DNA of 64,000 nucleotides from Micromonospora pisi (GTDB lineage Bacteria; Actinomycetota; Actinomycetes; Mycobacteriales; Micromonosporaceae): NCBI RefSeq assembly GCF_003633685.1, contig NZ_RBKT01000001.1, positions 7,316,001 to 7,380,000 of the forward strand, read 5' to 3'. Shown piece by piece: positions 13,129 to 22,414 of this stretch (position 1 is its first letter; each line of letters starts with the position of its first letter). The notes under the pieces were generated by a model. It saw only the letters and a program-made list of their open reading frames with translations, ran no database searches and was not told where the DNA came from. The position numbers and the translations under genes were made by a program.

Positions 13129-14175
13129 ATGACCGACACGCAATCCGAACAGCCGAAACTGGAAGACATTTTCCCTCTCTTCTTCGGACACGCCTATTCC
13201 CAGGTGGTCACGACCGCGGTACGACTCGGCGTACTGGACCAGCTGACGGACGGTGCGAAATCGGCGCACGACATCGCGGTCGCCACGGAGACACATCCGC
13301 CGTCACTGCACCGTCTGCTCCGGGCGCTGGCCGCGCTCGGCGTACTTACCGATTCCGGCGATGACCTCTTCGAGTTGACCGGGCTGGGCGTGCTTTTCTG
13401 CAAGGACACTCCGACCCCCGTCCACGGTGCCGCGCTGATGTGTGGCGATCCCACCCTCTGGCAGGCGTGGGGGGCGCTGGAGGAGGCCGTTCGGCACGGC
13501 GACACCGGATTCCACCACGCGTTCGGCGAGGTGATCTGGGATCATCTCCGACACAACCAGAGGCTGGCGTCCCGGATCTACGGCACCATGAAGGTGACGA
13601 CCTCCATGCTCGCACCGGCGGTGCTGGTCCACTATGACTTCTCGCCGTTCAAGACGATCGTGGACATCGGTGGTGGCGACGGATCACTGCTGGCGACCGT
13701 ACTGGCCGGTACGGAGCACGCGCGCGGCACTGTCTACGACATCGAACCGGCTCTGCGGCAGACGCGGGACGTGCTCACCAACGCCGGCGTTGCCGACCGG
13801 TGCGACGTGCGGGTCGGCGACTTCTTCGAGTCGGTTCCCGGTGGGGCGGACGCGTACCTGCTCAAGCACATCCTGCACGACTGGGATGACGAGGCGTCGG
13901 TGCGAATCCTGCGCAACTGCGCGGAAGCGGTCGACCCCGGGGGGAAGGTGCTCGTTCTCACCTCGGTCGTACCGGATCGGGGAAGCGTCACCGATCCGAT
14001 GGAGCTGAAGGTGCTCGCCATGAGCGACATGGAGATGATGGCGTTCCACTCCGGCCGTGAACGGACGGTCGACGAGTTCCGGAAGCTGTTCACCGATGCG
14101 GGGCTACGGCTGGGAGAGGTGGTGTCGATTCCCGAGCACCCGAACTTCCACGTGATCGAGGCGCTTCCCGCCTGA
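13129..14175 (+). CDS. SAM-dependent O-methyltransferase
   Basis: A 348-residue protein of the class I plant/actinomycete O-methyltransferase family (dimerisation domain plus Rossmann fold), the expected size. It has VDIGGGDGSLL as the SAM-binding motif near residue 180 and LKHILHDWDDE containing the catalytic His. The start is preceded by AAGGGGAAG, a good ribosome site. It lies between the flavin monooxygenase and the kanosamine kinase on the same strand and has its own upstream TAGGGGT motifs. It probably methylates a phenolic or polyketide hydroxyl, perhaps one installed by the neighbouring monooxygenase. The acceptor cannot be read from sequence. Confidence 0.88.
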   Translation: MTDTQSEQPKLEDIFPLFFGHAYSQVVTTAVRLGVLDQLTDGAKSAHDIAVATETHPPSLHRLLRALAALGVLTDSGDDLFELTGLGVLFCKDTPTPVHGAALMCGDPTLWQAWGALEEAVRHGDTGFHHAFGEVIWDHLRHNQRLASRIYGTMKVTTSMLAPAVLVHYDFSPFKTIVDIGGGDGSLLATVLAGTEHARGTVYDIEPALRQTRDVLTNAGVADRCDVRVGDFFESVPGGADAYLLKHILHDWDDEASVRILRNCAEAVDPGGKVLVLTSVVPDRGSVTDPMELKVLAMSDMEMMAFHSGRERTVDEFRKLFTDAGLRLGEVVSIPEHPNFHVIEALPA

Positions 14176-14206
14176 GGTCCGGCCGGCCCGCCCGAAGGAG
14201 GAGCCG

Positions 14207-15094
14207 ATGGCCTACCTCGGCGTCGACGTCGGAGGCAGCAAGGTTGCGCTACGCATGCTGACCGAACACCACGGCGAATACGAGGCGTTCCTTCGTTGGC
14301 CGTCCGCCGACGGCGTCGGCCAGGATCTCGAGGCGCTTGGCCGTTGCGTACGGGATTTGTTGCGTCGTTGCGACGAGCCGGTCATTTCGGTCGGTGTCGC
14401 CATGCCCGCAACCGTCGGCCGATCCGGCCAGGTACTCGCCTGGCCGAATCGGCCGCACTGGCAGGGACTGTGGCTCGGTGAGGCCCTGGCACCACTCTTT
14501 CCCGGTGCGGACGTGTGCTGGGCCGACGACGGTGATCTTGCCGCTCTGGCCGAGGCGCGAACGATGAATCAGGCCGACCTGCTCTATGTCGGTGTCGGCA
14601 CCGGGATCGGTGGTGGGATGGTGCTTGGCGACCGGTTGTGTCCCGGGTCCGAGCGGGGCTCGTTCGAGATCGGGCACATGACCATCGACCGGCTTGGCCC
14701 CCGTTGTGCCTGCGGGCGTAGGGGCTGCGTGCAGGCCGTGGCGTCGGGCCCTGCCACCCTGGCCCGCGCGCAGCGTATGAGGGGCAGCGGCGTGAGCTTC
14801 GCCGACCTGGTCCGTGGCATCGGTCGCGGTGAGTCGTGGGCGTCGGCGGCGGTGGACGAGAGCTGTGCGGCCTTGGCGATCGCCGTCGCCAACGTCTGTG
14901 AGCTGCTGCACCCGTCCATGGTCGTGATTGGTGGAGGCTTCGCGGCGCCGATCTCCGGGTTCGCCGCCACGGTGGCGGCCCGAATGGCCGGTGGGTTGCG
15001 TCCCGAGCGGAGCGAGACGCCGGTCAAGCCGGCCGCGCTCGAGGGACTCTCCTCGCTGTACGGTGCCGTGTTGCTCGCCAAGGGGGACGCCTGA
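14207..15094 (+). CDS. rifN: Kanosamine 6-kinase, ROK family (RifN-like)
   Basis: A 295-residue ROK-family sugar kinase. It has an N-terminal GVDVGGSKVA phosphate-binding loop, GVGTGIGGGMV, the ROK signature with EIGHM, and the zinc-binding CACGRRGC near residue 165. In the rifamycin pathway RifN phosphorylates kanosamine at C6, feeding imino-sugar chemistry that leads to aminoDAHP and AHBA. The AHBA genes around it support that role rather than a generic glucokinase. AAGGAGGAG precedes the ATG. The gene ends at a strong hairpin facing the convergent rifJ-like gene. Confidence 0.88.
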   Translation: MAYLGVDVGGSKVALRMLTEHHGEYEAFLRWPSADGVGQDLEALGRCVRDLLRRCDEPVISVGVAMPATVGRSGQVLAWPNRPHWQGLWLGEALAPLFPGADVCWADDGDLAALAEARTMNQADLLYVGVGTGIGGGMVLGDRLCPGSERGSFEIGHMTIDRLGPRCACGRRGCVQAVASGPATLARAQRMRGSGVSFADLVRGIGRGESWASAAVDESCAALAIAVANVCELLHPSMVVIGGGFAAPISGFAATVAARMAGGLRPERSETPVKPAALEGLSSLYGAVLLAKGDA

Positions 15095-15120
15095 CGGGGC
15101 CAGTCGTTCGACTGGCCCCG
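15095..15120. terminator. Bidirectional hairpin between rifN-like and rifJ-like genes
   Basis: A perfect 12-bp inverted repeat (CGGGGCCAGTCG, TT centre, CGACTGGCCCCG) immediately follows the rifN-like stop, 24 bp before the end of the convergent rifJ-like gene. There is no T-tract, as is common for actinomycete terminators. Confidence 0.8.
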
Positions 15121-15143
15121 CGCTCGCGGTCGGGTGGGGTCGC

Positions 15144-15581
15144 CTAGCTGCCGGCGACCCGATCCAGCAGCGCGCGGGCCGCGAGACGGTACCCCAGGGA
15201 ACCGAGCCCGGCGATCACCCCGCACGCGAGGGGGGCGAGCACCGACTCGTGCCGGAACTTCTCGCGTGCCCAGACGTTCGACAGGTGCACCTCGATCCAG
15301 GGAGCGGGGTAGTTGGCCAGTGCGTCCCGCAGACTCCACCCGGCGATCATCAGCGCACCGGGATTCACGATCGCGCCGACCGTGTCGTACGCGCCCTGGA
15401 CGGCCCTGACCAACTCGCCCTCACCGTCCTGCTGGACCGCGACGACCTTCCAGCCTCGGTGGGACACCTCCTCCGCGACGGCGGCCTCGATGTCCGCCAG
15501 TGTGTCGGTGCCGTAGATCTCGGTCTCACGTCGCCCCAGAATGCCGAGATTGGGTCCGTTCAGTAGCAGCAATTCGGCCAT
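15144..15581 (-). CDS. rifJ: Amino-dehydroquinate dehydratase (type II dehydroquinase, RifJ-like)
   Basis: A 145-residue protein of normal length for type II dehydroquinases. Family motifs include LLLNGPNLGILGRRE (with the Tyr of EIYG shortly after), NPGALMIAGWSLRDAL, EVHLSN and the REKFRHESVLAP region with the catalytic His. In AHBA biosynthesis RifJ dehydrates 5-amino-5-deoxy-3-dehydroquinate to aminodehydroshikimate. A shikimate-pathway enzyme cannot be excluded from sequence alone, but its position between rifN- and rifK-like genes argues for the amino pathway. It is transcribed divergently from the AHBA synthase operon across a 600-bp regulatory gap. Confidence 0.9.
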   Translation of the reverse strand: MAELLLLNGPNLGILGRRETEIYGTDTLADIEAAVAEEVSHRGWKVVAVQQDGEGELVRAVQGAYDTVGAIVNPGALMIAGWSLRDALANYPAPWIEVHLSNVWAREKFRHESVLAPLACGVIAGLGSLGYRLAARALLDRVAGS

Positions 15582-16183
15582 TACTCACCTCGCGGATCGA
15601 TGTGACATCTGTTGTTGCAGTATTGTCAATGCAGGGCAACAAGACGAGGCCCTTGCGGCGGGAAATCGCGATCTCGAGGTGAATTAGGGGTAATCGGCGG
15701 TGGCACGGCGAAATCCTGGGAACGCTGTTGTCCCCATGGAATCTCGGAGGTCCGCGCGGCCCACTCGTCGCGGTCGTCGCGGGCCGCACGCGGGGCACGG
15801 GTGTCCGAACGCGGCCCCGCGCCGCTGCCGTGCAAGGAGGTCACTCCGCGCGATCGTCTTCCAGCAGGGGCCTCGCCAGCGGCTGCGTCCGTGAAGTTGC
15901 CATTCTGTTACGGGCCCGGCCCGACCAGATGATCGACCGTGGGCGGGCTGGCCCTCGCCGCAGCCACGCCCCGGTCAGGGCGGCTTACGGGGGTAGCCGG
16001 ACGAGTAGGGGTTGGATTGCGGGCCGGCCGGCTAGGGGTTGATCCAGCAGACGCTCGAAGCTAGCGTCAATTCACGTCCACCTAAGCGATGTTCATTTTG
16101 CCATGGCGCCTGTCGGTGCTGGCTTCGATCATTCGGCCAGGTTGTTCGACGTATTCCAATTAGGGGAAGTGAGAACGGGGAAC
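15582..16183. promoter_or_regulatory. Divergent rifJ/rifK-like regulatory region with TAGGGGT motifs
   Basis: About 600 bp without a supportable gene, between the rifJ-like start and the AHBA synthase start. TAGGGGTA lies at 15686 (about 105 bp from the rifJ-like start), and TAGGGGTT at 16006 and 16033, 27 bp apart and 144-178 bp before the AHBA synthase. A weaker TTAGGGGAA is at 16160. Short reading frames here have no ribosome sites or recognisable motifs. Confidence 0.6.
15624..15629 (-). promoter_or_regulatory. Possible -35 element for the rifJ-like gene
   Basis: TTGACA on the minus strand, about 40 bp upstream of the rifJ-like start. No convincing -10 hexamer is visible at 17 nt, so this is tentative. 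Confidence 0.25.
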
Positions 16184-17356
16184 ATGGATTCTCGTCCTGA
16201 AGCGGAGTTTGAATTCCCGGCGTGGCCCCAATTTGACGACGCGGAGCGTATCGGGCTGATCCGCGCTCTCGAACAGGGTCAGTGGTGGCGGATGGGCGGC
16301 AGTGAGGTGGACTCCTTCGAGCGCGAGTTCGCCGAGTACCACGGTGCGCCGCACGCGCTCGCGGTGACGAACGGTACCCACGCCCTGGAACTCGGCCTCG
16401 AGGTCCTCGGTGTCGGGCCCGGCACCGAGGTGATCGTGCCGGCCTTCACGTTCATCTCCTCCTCGTTGGCGGTGCAGCGGCTCGGGGCGGTCGCCGTTCC
16501 GGTGGACATCGACCCGGAAACCTACTGCGTCGACGTGGCCGCCTGCGCCGCCGCGATCAGCCCGCGCACCCGGGCGATCATGCCGGTGCACATGGCGGGA
16601 CAGATCGCCGACATGGACGCGTTGACGAAGCTCGCCTCGGACGCTGGCGTCGAGGTGATCCAGGATGCGGCGCATGCCCATGGCGCCCGGTGGTCCGGCA
16701 GTCGGGTCGGGGAACTGGGCTCGATCGCGGCGTTCAGCTTCCAGAACGGCAAGTTGATGACCGCTGGGGAGGGCGGTGCGCTCCTCCTGCCCGACAACGA
16801 CCTGTTCGAGGCGGCGTTCCTGCGCCATAGCTGTGGGCGCCCGCGCGAGGATCGTCGCTACTTCCACCGCACCAGCGGCTCCAACTACCGGCTGAACGAG
16901 TTTTCGGCGAGCATCCTGCGGGCTCAGCTGATGCGACTGGACGAGCAGGTCGAGCTGCGGGAGCGACGATGGCGTCTGCTCCGTGGGCTGCTCGCCGAGA
17001 TTCCCGGCGTCCGCCCTCAGGGTCGCGACGAGCGTTGCGAAGTCAACCCCCACTACATGGCCATGTTCCGGCTGCCTGGCTGGGGCGAGGACCGGCGCAA
17101 CGCTCTCGTCGACGAGCTGGTCGCGCGGGGCGTCCCCGCCTTCGCGGCGTTCCGAGCCATTTACCGCACCGACGGGTTCTGGCAGGGCCCCAGGCCGGAC
17201 GAGACGGCCGAGGAAATCGCCGCCCGCTGCCCTGTTTCGGAGGCGGTGAGTCAGGACTGCGTCTGGCTGCACCATCGGGTTCTGCTCGCCAGCGAACGGA
17301 CCATACACGCCGTCGCGACGCTCCTGGCCGACCTGCTCGGCTCGTCGCCGCGATGA
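16184..17356 (+). CDS. rifK: AHBA synthase, PLP-dependent (RifK-like)
   Basis: A 390-residue DegT/DnrJ/EryC1-fold enzyme very close to rifamycin RifK as I remember it: EFPAWPQFDDAER near the N-terminus, ALEQGQWWRMGG, AVTNGTHALELGLEV, VPAFTFISSS, DAAHAHGARW, and SFQNGKLMTAGEGG with the PLP lysine at residue 190. It aromatises aminodehydroshikimate to AHBA. In the kanosamine branch it also acts with RifL on UDP-3-keto-glucose. ATG at 16184 was chosen because family homology begins immediately after it and GGGG precedes it; an in-frame GTG at 16169 is the alternative. Its stop overlaps the rifL-like start (ATGA). This is the diagnostic gene of the cluster. Confidence 0.97.
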   Translation: MDSRPEAEFEFPAWPQFDDAERIGLIRALEQGQWWRMGGSEVDSFEREFAEYHGAPHALAVTNGTHALELGLEVLGVGPGTEVIVPAFTFISSSLAVQRLGAVAVPVDIDPETYCVDVAACAAAISPRTRAIMPVHMAGQIADMDALTKLASDAGVEVIQDAAHAHGARWSGSRVGELGSIAAFSFQNGKLMTAGEGGALLLPDNDLFEAAFLRHSCGRPREDRRYFHRTSGSNYRLNEFSASILRAQLMRLDEQVELRERRWRLLRGLLAEIPGVRPQGRDERCEVNPHYMAMFRLPGWGEDRRNALVDELVARGVPAFAAFRAIYRTDGFWQGPRPDETAEEIAARCPVSEAVSQDCVWLHHRVLLASERTIHAVATLLADLLGSSPR

Positions 17357-18522
17357 GTGCCACCGGCTCCGCGCCTGTGCGAGGAGGAGGGCTGGACGCA
17401 GCCGGGCTGAACGCCGACCCGGTGCCGGTACGGGTGGCGGTCGTCGGCATGGGGTGGGCTACCCGGGAGATCTGGCTCCCGCTGCTGCGCGGGCGCGACG
17501 CGTTCCGGCTCACCGCGGTAGTGGACCCGGATCCGTCCGCCCGCGCGACGAAGGAGCTCGGGACGGAGGTGGCGGTGCTCGCCGACGTCGGTGAGCTGGA
17601 CCCGGCGACGGTCGATCTCGCGGTCGTGGCGGTACCGAATCACCTGCACTGTGAGGTGGCCTGCCGGCTGCTGGTCAAGGGAATAGCAGTGTTCGTGGAG
17701 AAGCCGGTCTGTCTCACGTCGCAGGAAGCCTTCGAGTTGGCGCGGGCGGAACAGACCGGCGGGGCGATGTTGCTGGCCGGCAGCGCGGCCCTGTACCGCG
17801 CGGACCTGCGTGCCCTGCGGCAGGTGCAGAACTCGATCGGACGGCTGCAACATGTCGAGCTGGCCTGGGTACGCGCCCGCGGCGTGCCGGCCGCCGGCGG
17901 TTGGTTCACCCAGCGCCGGTATGCGGGCGGGGGAGCACTGGTGGACCTCGGCGCGCACCTGCTCGATGTCGGTGCCGAGCTGCTCGGCACCACCGGGATC
18001 AGACGGGCCATCGGCACGACCTCGTCACACTTCATCAACAACCAGTCCTGGCGGGCCGCGTGGCGCAAGGACAAGCCAGCCGATCTGGACGACGTCGGGC
18101 TCGACGTCGAGGACACGGCGCACGGCTTCCTGGTCACCGACGAGGGGGTCGGGATCTCCTTGCGTACGAGCTGGGCGTCGCACGAGGCGTGCGACGTCAC
18201 CCGTATCGCGCTGGAGGGCAGCGCCGGCACGGCGGTGCTGCGAACCACCTTCGGTTTCAGCCCCAACCGGCTGCCGCGACCGACGCTGACCGTCACGCGG
18301 GGCGGTCGCTGTGCGCAAATACCGTTGCCCGAAGAACCGGTCGGCGCGGAGTACGGCCGGCAACTGGACGACCTGTCCGGAATGCTGCGGGACCCCGGGA
18401 ACACCGGTCGCGCCATCATCAGGGCCGGCTGGGCGATCGATGCGCTGGAGAGGATCTACGGCCGGTCGGCGCCCGTCGTCGCCGAGGGATCGTCCGACGC
18501 CAGGGTGGCCCATGCGACCTGA
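17353..18522 (+). CDS. rifL: Gfo/Idh/MocA-type oxidoreductase (RifL-like)
   Basis: A 389-residue NAD(P)-dependent sugar oxidoreductase. It shows a Rossmann VVGMGWATREIW near residue 30, VAVPNHLHCEVA, and FVEKPVCLT, the EKP motif of the Gfo/Idh/MocA family, followed by the C-terminal substrate domain with YAGGGALVDLGAHLLD. In the rifamycin pathway RifL is thought to oxidise UDP-glucose to the 3-keto sugar that RifK transaminates to UDP-kanosamine. It overlaps the AHBA synthase stop by four bases, so the two are coupled, as in other AHBA clusters. Confidence 0.92.
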   Translation: MSATGSAPVRGGGLDAAGLNADPVPVRVAVVGMGWATREIWLPLLRGRDAFRLTAVVDPDPSARATKELGTEVAVLADVGELDPATVDLAVVAVPNHLHCEVACRLLVKGIAVFVEKPVCLTSQEAFELARAEQTGGAMLLAGSAALYRADLRALRQVQNSIGRLQHVELAWVRARGVPAAGGWFTQRRYAGGGALVDLGAHLLDVGAELLGTTGIRRAIGTTSSHFINNQSWRAAWRKDKPADLDDVGLDVEDTAHGFLVTDEGVGISLRTSWASHEACDVTRIALEGSAGTAVLRTTFGFSPNRLPRPTLTVTRGGRCAQIPLPEEPVGAEYGRQLDDLSGMLRDPGNTGRAIIRAGWAIDALERIYGRSAPVVAEGSSDARVAHAT

Positions 18523-18597
18523 CCGGGCCGGTGCGCGCTTTCGTGACCCGCCTCGGCCTACCGCCCTGTTTCCGCCACCGAGCGAGGAAGTCTGCCG

Positions 18598-19302
18598 ATG
18601 AGAGCCGAAGTGGAACCATCCGGGAAGCTGATCTCCGGCGCGTCGCCTGAGCGTGCGCGGGACGTGCGCGCGGTCGTATTCGATCTTGACGGCGTCCTGG
18701 TGGACAGTTTCCAGGTGATGCGTGAGGCGTTCAGCGTCGCCTACGCGGAGGTGGTCGGTGACGGGCCGGCGCCGTTCGAGGAGTACAGCCGTCACCTGGG
18801 CCGGTACTTCCCGGACATCATGCGGATGATGGGACTGCCGCTCGCGATGGAGCAGCCATTCGTGCGGGAGAGTTACCGGCTGGAACACCAGGTCACGGTC
18901 TACGACGGCATCCCGCAGATGCTGCGGACACTGCGGGAGCGTGATCTGGCACTGGCGGTTGCGACAGGCAAGAGCGGCCCCCGGGCCCGATCTCTGCTCG
19001 CGACCCTGGACCTGCTGCCGATGTTCGGGTGCGTCATCGGTTCGGACGAGGTCCCGCGGCCCAAGCCCGCACCGGACATCGTGCGGGCGGCGCTGACCCG
19101 GTTGGGGGTCGAACCGTCCGCCGCGATCATGGTTGGCGACGCGCCGACCGATCTGGCGAGCGCGCGGGCGGCCGGTGTCACCGCGGTCGCCGCGATCTGG
19201 GGCGAGGGTGACGAGGACGAACTGCGCGCGGCAGGTCCGGATGTCGTTCTCACAGGGCCTGCCGACCTGCTGACCCTCTGCCGGTCGGGAGTGGGGAGAT
19301 GA
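18598..19302 (+). CDS. rifM: HAD-family phosphatase (RifM-like)
   Basis: A 234-residue HAD hydrolase. Motif I is VVFDLDGVLVDS near residue 27, the motif II region is VATGKSG, the lysine lies in PRPKPAPDI, and motif IV is MVGDAPTDLASA. It is the third gene of the rifK-rifL-rifM cassette, where it is believed to act in forming kanosamine from its UDP or phosphate precursor. GAGGAAG precedes the ATG with good spacing. Its stop overlaps the start of a small downstream ORF (ATGA). Generic phosphoglycolate-type phosphatases share these motifs, so the name rests on context. Confidence 0.9.
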   Translation: MRAEVEPSGKLISGASPERARDVRAVVFDLDGVLVDSFQVMREAFSVAYAEVVGDGPAPFEEYSRHLGRYFPDIMRMMGLPLAMEQPFVRESYRLEHQVTVYDGIPQMLRTLRERDLALAVATGKSGPRARSLLATLDLLPMFGCVIGSDEVPRPKPAPDIVRAALTRLGVEPSAAIMVGDAPTDLASARAAGVTAVAAIWGEGDEDELRAAGPDVVLTGPADLLTLCRSGVGR

Positions 19303-19577
19303 GGAGATCCTCGGCCGTGCCGGGGTGGGAGCATCACGAGCTCGACCTGTCGGCGGACGCGGTTGGACGGCTGGGAATTGACGACGAATATGTACGCTCG
19401 ACCTGGTGGAAATACGTTCGTCGTAATTGCCTGCCGGCTTTGCTGAAGATGTTTGTCGCGCTGAACGGGGCCTGGATTTATTACTGTGTGGGCTCCTCGG
19501 CAATGGTCATGGCCTGGCATTTTGCGGGTTCATGCAGTCTCTTGCATGTCGTAGAAGACAGTGATACCTTGAAATAG
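19299..19577 (+). CDS. Hypothetical small protein coupled to the rifM-like gene
   Basis: A 92-residue frame whose ATG overlaps the rifM-like stop (ATGA) and has GGGGAG just upstream. I recognise no domain. The N-terminal part is acidic (WEHHELDLSADAVGRLG); the middle is basic and aromatic (RSTWWKYVRRNC), followed by a moderately hydrophobic C-terminal third. The DNA is more AT-rich from about 19370, so the 3' half may simply be the promoter region of the LAL gene. It could be a genuine small protein, a coupled leader or a chance frame. Confidence 0.35.
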   Translation: MRRSSAVPGWEHHELDLSADAVGRLGIDDEYVRSTWWKYVRRNCLPALLKMFVALNGAWIYYCVGSSAMVMAWHFAGSCSLLHVVEDSDTLK

Positions 19578-19630
19578 TCTGAATTGTGCGGGAATTGTGG
19601 GCCCATTGACGAACTTCGCGGGGGTTGTTC

Positions 19631-22414
19631 ATGTCATTGGTCGAACGCGGGCAAGAGTTGGGTCATCTGAGGAGGCTGCTCGACGAATCCGGCGCAGGTC
19701 AGGGGCGGGTGGTGGTGGTCAAGGGTGCGGTCGCGAGCGGCAAGAGTGAGCTGCTCCTCTCGTTTGCCCAGTCTGCGGCGGAGCGTGGGGTGCTGGTGGT
19801 CAGCGCGGTTGCCGAGAGGGGCGAGCGGGGCGTACCGCTGAGCCTGCTCTCACAACTTCTGCAGGACGCGGCGCTCCCACTGGGAGCCGGTGCGCGACTC
19901 GCGTCCACGATGTCGCACATCAAACTGGTGCCACGGCCCGAAGGGAGCTCGTCCGCCGAGGTGGTGCAACAGGTCCAGCTGATGCACGAGGCGTGGGCCG
20001 CGCTTCTCAACCACTCCGAGGATCAGCCGTTGTTGCTGCTCGTGGACGACATCCAGTACGCAGACCCCGAGTCACTGGAGTGCCTGCTGTACTTCATCCG
20101 TCGTTCCCGGTCCGCGAGGATCATGATGGTTCTCAGCGAGAACGACCAGGCGCTCCAGACGCCACCCATCTTCCACACCGAGTTGTTGCGCCAGTCGTAC
20201 TGCCACAGCATGCGGCTGGCCATGCTGTCGCAGCAAGGTGTGGCTCAGGTGCTGGCCGAGCGGTTGAACTGGTCGGACGGCCCGCTCGCGGTCGCGTTCT
20301 GGCAGGCGACCGGCGGCAACCCGTTGCTTCTTCGGGCGTTGGTGGAGGACCACCGGGCGGCCCAGGAGGGACAACCACGGCGGCAGTCCGTCGAACCGGC
20401 TGCCGGCCGCGCCTTCGGCCATGCCGTGCTGACCTGTCTGCACCGCAGCACTCCGCCCCTGCTCGAACTCGCCCGTGGGCTCGCCGTGCTCGGCGACCCG
20501 GCCAACCCTGGTCTGCTCAGTGGTCTGCTCGGATTCGAGGTCGCGACCACGCAACGGCTGCTCGACGAACTCGAGTCCGTCGGCCTGCTTGCCGACGGGT
20601 GTTTCCGCCATCCCCTCGTTCCCGGTGTCGTACTCGACGACATGAGCCCCGAGCAGTGCCGCGACCTGCGGCGCCGGGCGGCCGAGCGACTGCACCACGA
20701 CGGCGCGTCGGCGATCACGGTGGTCCGGCAGTTGATCTCAGCGGACGTCGGTGAACCGTGGATGCTGCCGGTGCTGTGCGAGGCCGCCGAACACGCCCTG
20801 TCGGAGGGCGAGGTCGAACTGGCTGTACGTAGCCTCGAACTGGCCTACCGGTCGGGGGGTGGCGAGGAACAGCGTGCCAAGATCGCGTCAGCCCTCGCTC
20901 AGGCAGAGTGGCGGCTGAACCCGTCCTCCGCCGCCCGCTACTTTGCCGAACTCGCCGCCGCGTTGCGCGAGGATCGTCTCTCGCCCCGGTCCGCGCTCGC
21001 GCTCGCCCGGTACCAACTTTGGCACGGCCAGCACGACGAGGCCGTTGAGGTGCTCCAACGGATCGCCGGGACCGTCGACGACCTGGACCCGGTCACCAGG
21101 GGCATGTTCGCCGCCACCCGGGACTGGTTGCGTTGCTCGTATCCGGTGGCAGCCCAGCACCTCCCGCCGGTGCAGGTGGACCGGCGACTGATCCCACCGG
21201 CGGCCGGCAAGCAGATGCACCTGGCCGCGATGCTGGTGGGCGTGCTCACGCGCGCGCAGGACGACACAGCGCTGGGCGGGGCCGAGCGAATCCTGCGTGG
21301 CATCCAGCTCGGCGACCACACCGTGGACTTCATCCACTCCATTCTGCTCACGCTCGTCTGGGCCGGGCAGTCGGAAAGGGCGGCCCGCTGGTGCGAGGCG
21401 CTGTTCCGAGAGGCCGTGGCCCGGCGCGTACCGACCTGGCAGGCGCTGCTGGCGACGGTTCGCGCGGAACTCGCCCTGCGACGGGGCAACCTCCTCACCG
21501 CGCAACGACACGCGAGTACGGCCCTTTCCTACTTTCCGCTACGCAGCTGGGGCACCGCGCTCGGCCTGCCGCTCGCCACCCAGGTCTCCGCGTACACGGC
21601 GATGGGAAAGTACAAGGAGGCCGGTGAGCAGCTCAACCAACCGGTGCTGGAGGCGATGCTCCACACCACGGCTGGTTTGCACTACCTCTATGCCCGAGGG
21701 CGTTACCACCTGGCGACCGACAGCGCCGACGCCGCACTCGACGACTTCCTGACCTGCGGCGAACTGATGACAAGGTGGGGGATCGACCATCCGGGGCTCG
21801 TACCATGGCGGCTCGGCGCCGCTGAGGTCTATCTGCACTGGGCTGACCCCGCCCGGGCCCGGAAACTCGTCGAGGATCAACTCGTCCGCCCCAACGGCAA
21901 CCAGGGACGTACGCGAGGCATGTCGTTGCGTCTGCTCGCCGCAGCTCAGATTCCACAGAAACGACTGGCTCTGCTCAAGAGAGCAGTCGATGTGCTGCAC
22001 TCCTGCGGTGATCGGCTGGAGCTGGCCCGGGCTCTGGCCGACCTCGCCCAGGCACATCAGGAACTCGGCGAGTTCAAACACGCGCAGGTGATCGGCTCAC
22101 AAGCGCTCCAGCAGGCCACGGAGTGCCGGGCCGAACCGCTGCGCAGGCAGTTGACGGACCCGGAGGGATGTACCGGACCGGTGGATGTCCGTCCCGTTCG
22201 TGCCGGTGGCAGCATCACCGCTCTCAGTGGAGCCGAGCGGCGGGTTGTCGCGTTCGCCTCGGTCGGGGACACGAACCGCGAGATCGCGAGCAAACTACAC
22301 ATCACGGTTAGCACCGTGGAGCAGCACCTCACCAGTGCCTACCGCAAACTGAAGGTGAGCCGCAGGACCGAGTTGCCACAGGAGCTGCGGTTCGACGTTG
22401 CGGCGTCGGCATGA
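19631..22414 (+). CDS. LAL-family LuxR transcriptional activator (probable cluster regulator)
   Basis: A 927-residue large ATP-binding LuxR-type regulator, the typical size. Walker A is KGAVASGKSE (about 31-40), Walker B is LLLLVDDIQYADP (about 135-150), a long alpha-helical TPR-like middle follows, and the C-terminal LuxR helix-turn-helix is LSGAERRVVAFASVG ... TNREIASKL ... STVEQHLTSAYRKL at about 865-920. ATG at 19631 follows GGGG at good distance. Its stop overlaps the rifG-like start (ATGA), tying the regulator to an AHBA gene. It is the best candidate to bind the recurrent TAGGGGTT motifs, by analogy with LuxR-type activators of rifamycin-like clusters; that link is inference. Confidence 0.92.
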   Translation: MSLVERGQELGHLRRLLDESGAGQGRVVVVKGAVASGKSELLLSFAQSAAERGVLVVSAVAERGERGVPLSLLSQLLQDAALPLGAGARLASTMSHIKLVPRPEGSSSAEVVQQVQLMHEAWAALLNHSEDQPLLLLVDDIQYADPESLECLLYFIRRSRSARIMMVLSENDQALQTPPIFHTELLRQSYCHSMRLAMLSQQGVAQVLAERLNWSDGPLAVAFWQATGGNPLLLRALVEDHRAAQEGQPRRQSVEPAAGRAFGHAVLTCLHRSTPPLLELARGLAVLGDPANPGLLSGLLGFEVATTQRLLDELESVGLLADGCFRHPLVPGVVLDDMSPEQCRDLRRRAAERLHHDGASAITVVRQLISADVGEPWMLPVLCEAAEHALSEGEVELAVRSLELAYRSGGGEEQRAKIASALAQAEWRLNPSSAARYFAELAAALREDRLSPRSALALARYQLWHGQHDEAVEVLQRIAGTVDDLDPVTRGMFAATRDWLRCSYPVAAQHLPPVQVDRRLIPPAAGKQMHLAAMLVGVLTRAQDDTALGGAERILRGIQLGDHTVDFIHSILLTLVWAGQSERAARWCEALFREAVARRVPTWQALLATVRAELALRRGNLLTAQRHASTALSYFPLRSWGTALGLPLATQVSAYTAMGKYKEAGEQLNQPVLEAMLHTTAGLHYLYARGRYHLATDSADAALDDFLTCGELMTRWGIDHPGLVPWRLGAAEVYLHWADPARARKLVEDQLVRPNGNQGRTRGMSLRLLAAAQIPQKRLALLKRAVDVLHSCGDRLELARALADLAQAHQELGEFKHAQVIGSQALQQATECRAEPLRRQLTDPEGCTGPVDVRPVRAGGSITALSGAERRVVAFASVGDTNREIASKLHITVSTVEQHLTSAYRKLKVSRRTELPQELRFDVAASA

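Noticed and set aside
15612-16042. Small genes in the rifJ-rifK-like gap
   Set aside because: The frames are Arg-rich, lack ribosome sites, overlap the motif-bearing promoter region and show no recognisable domain.
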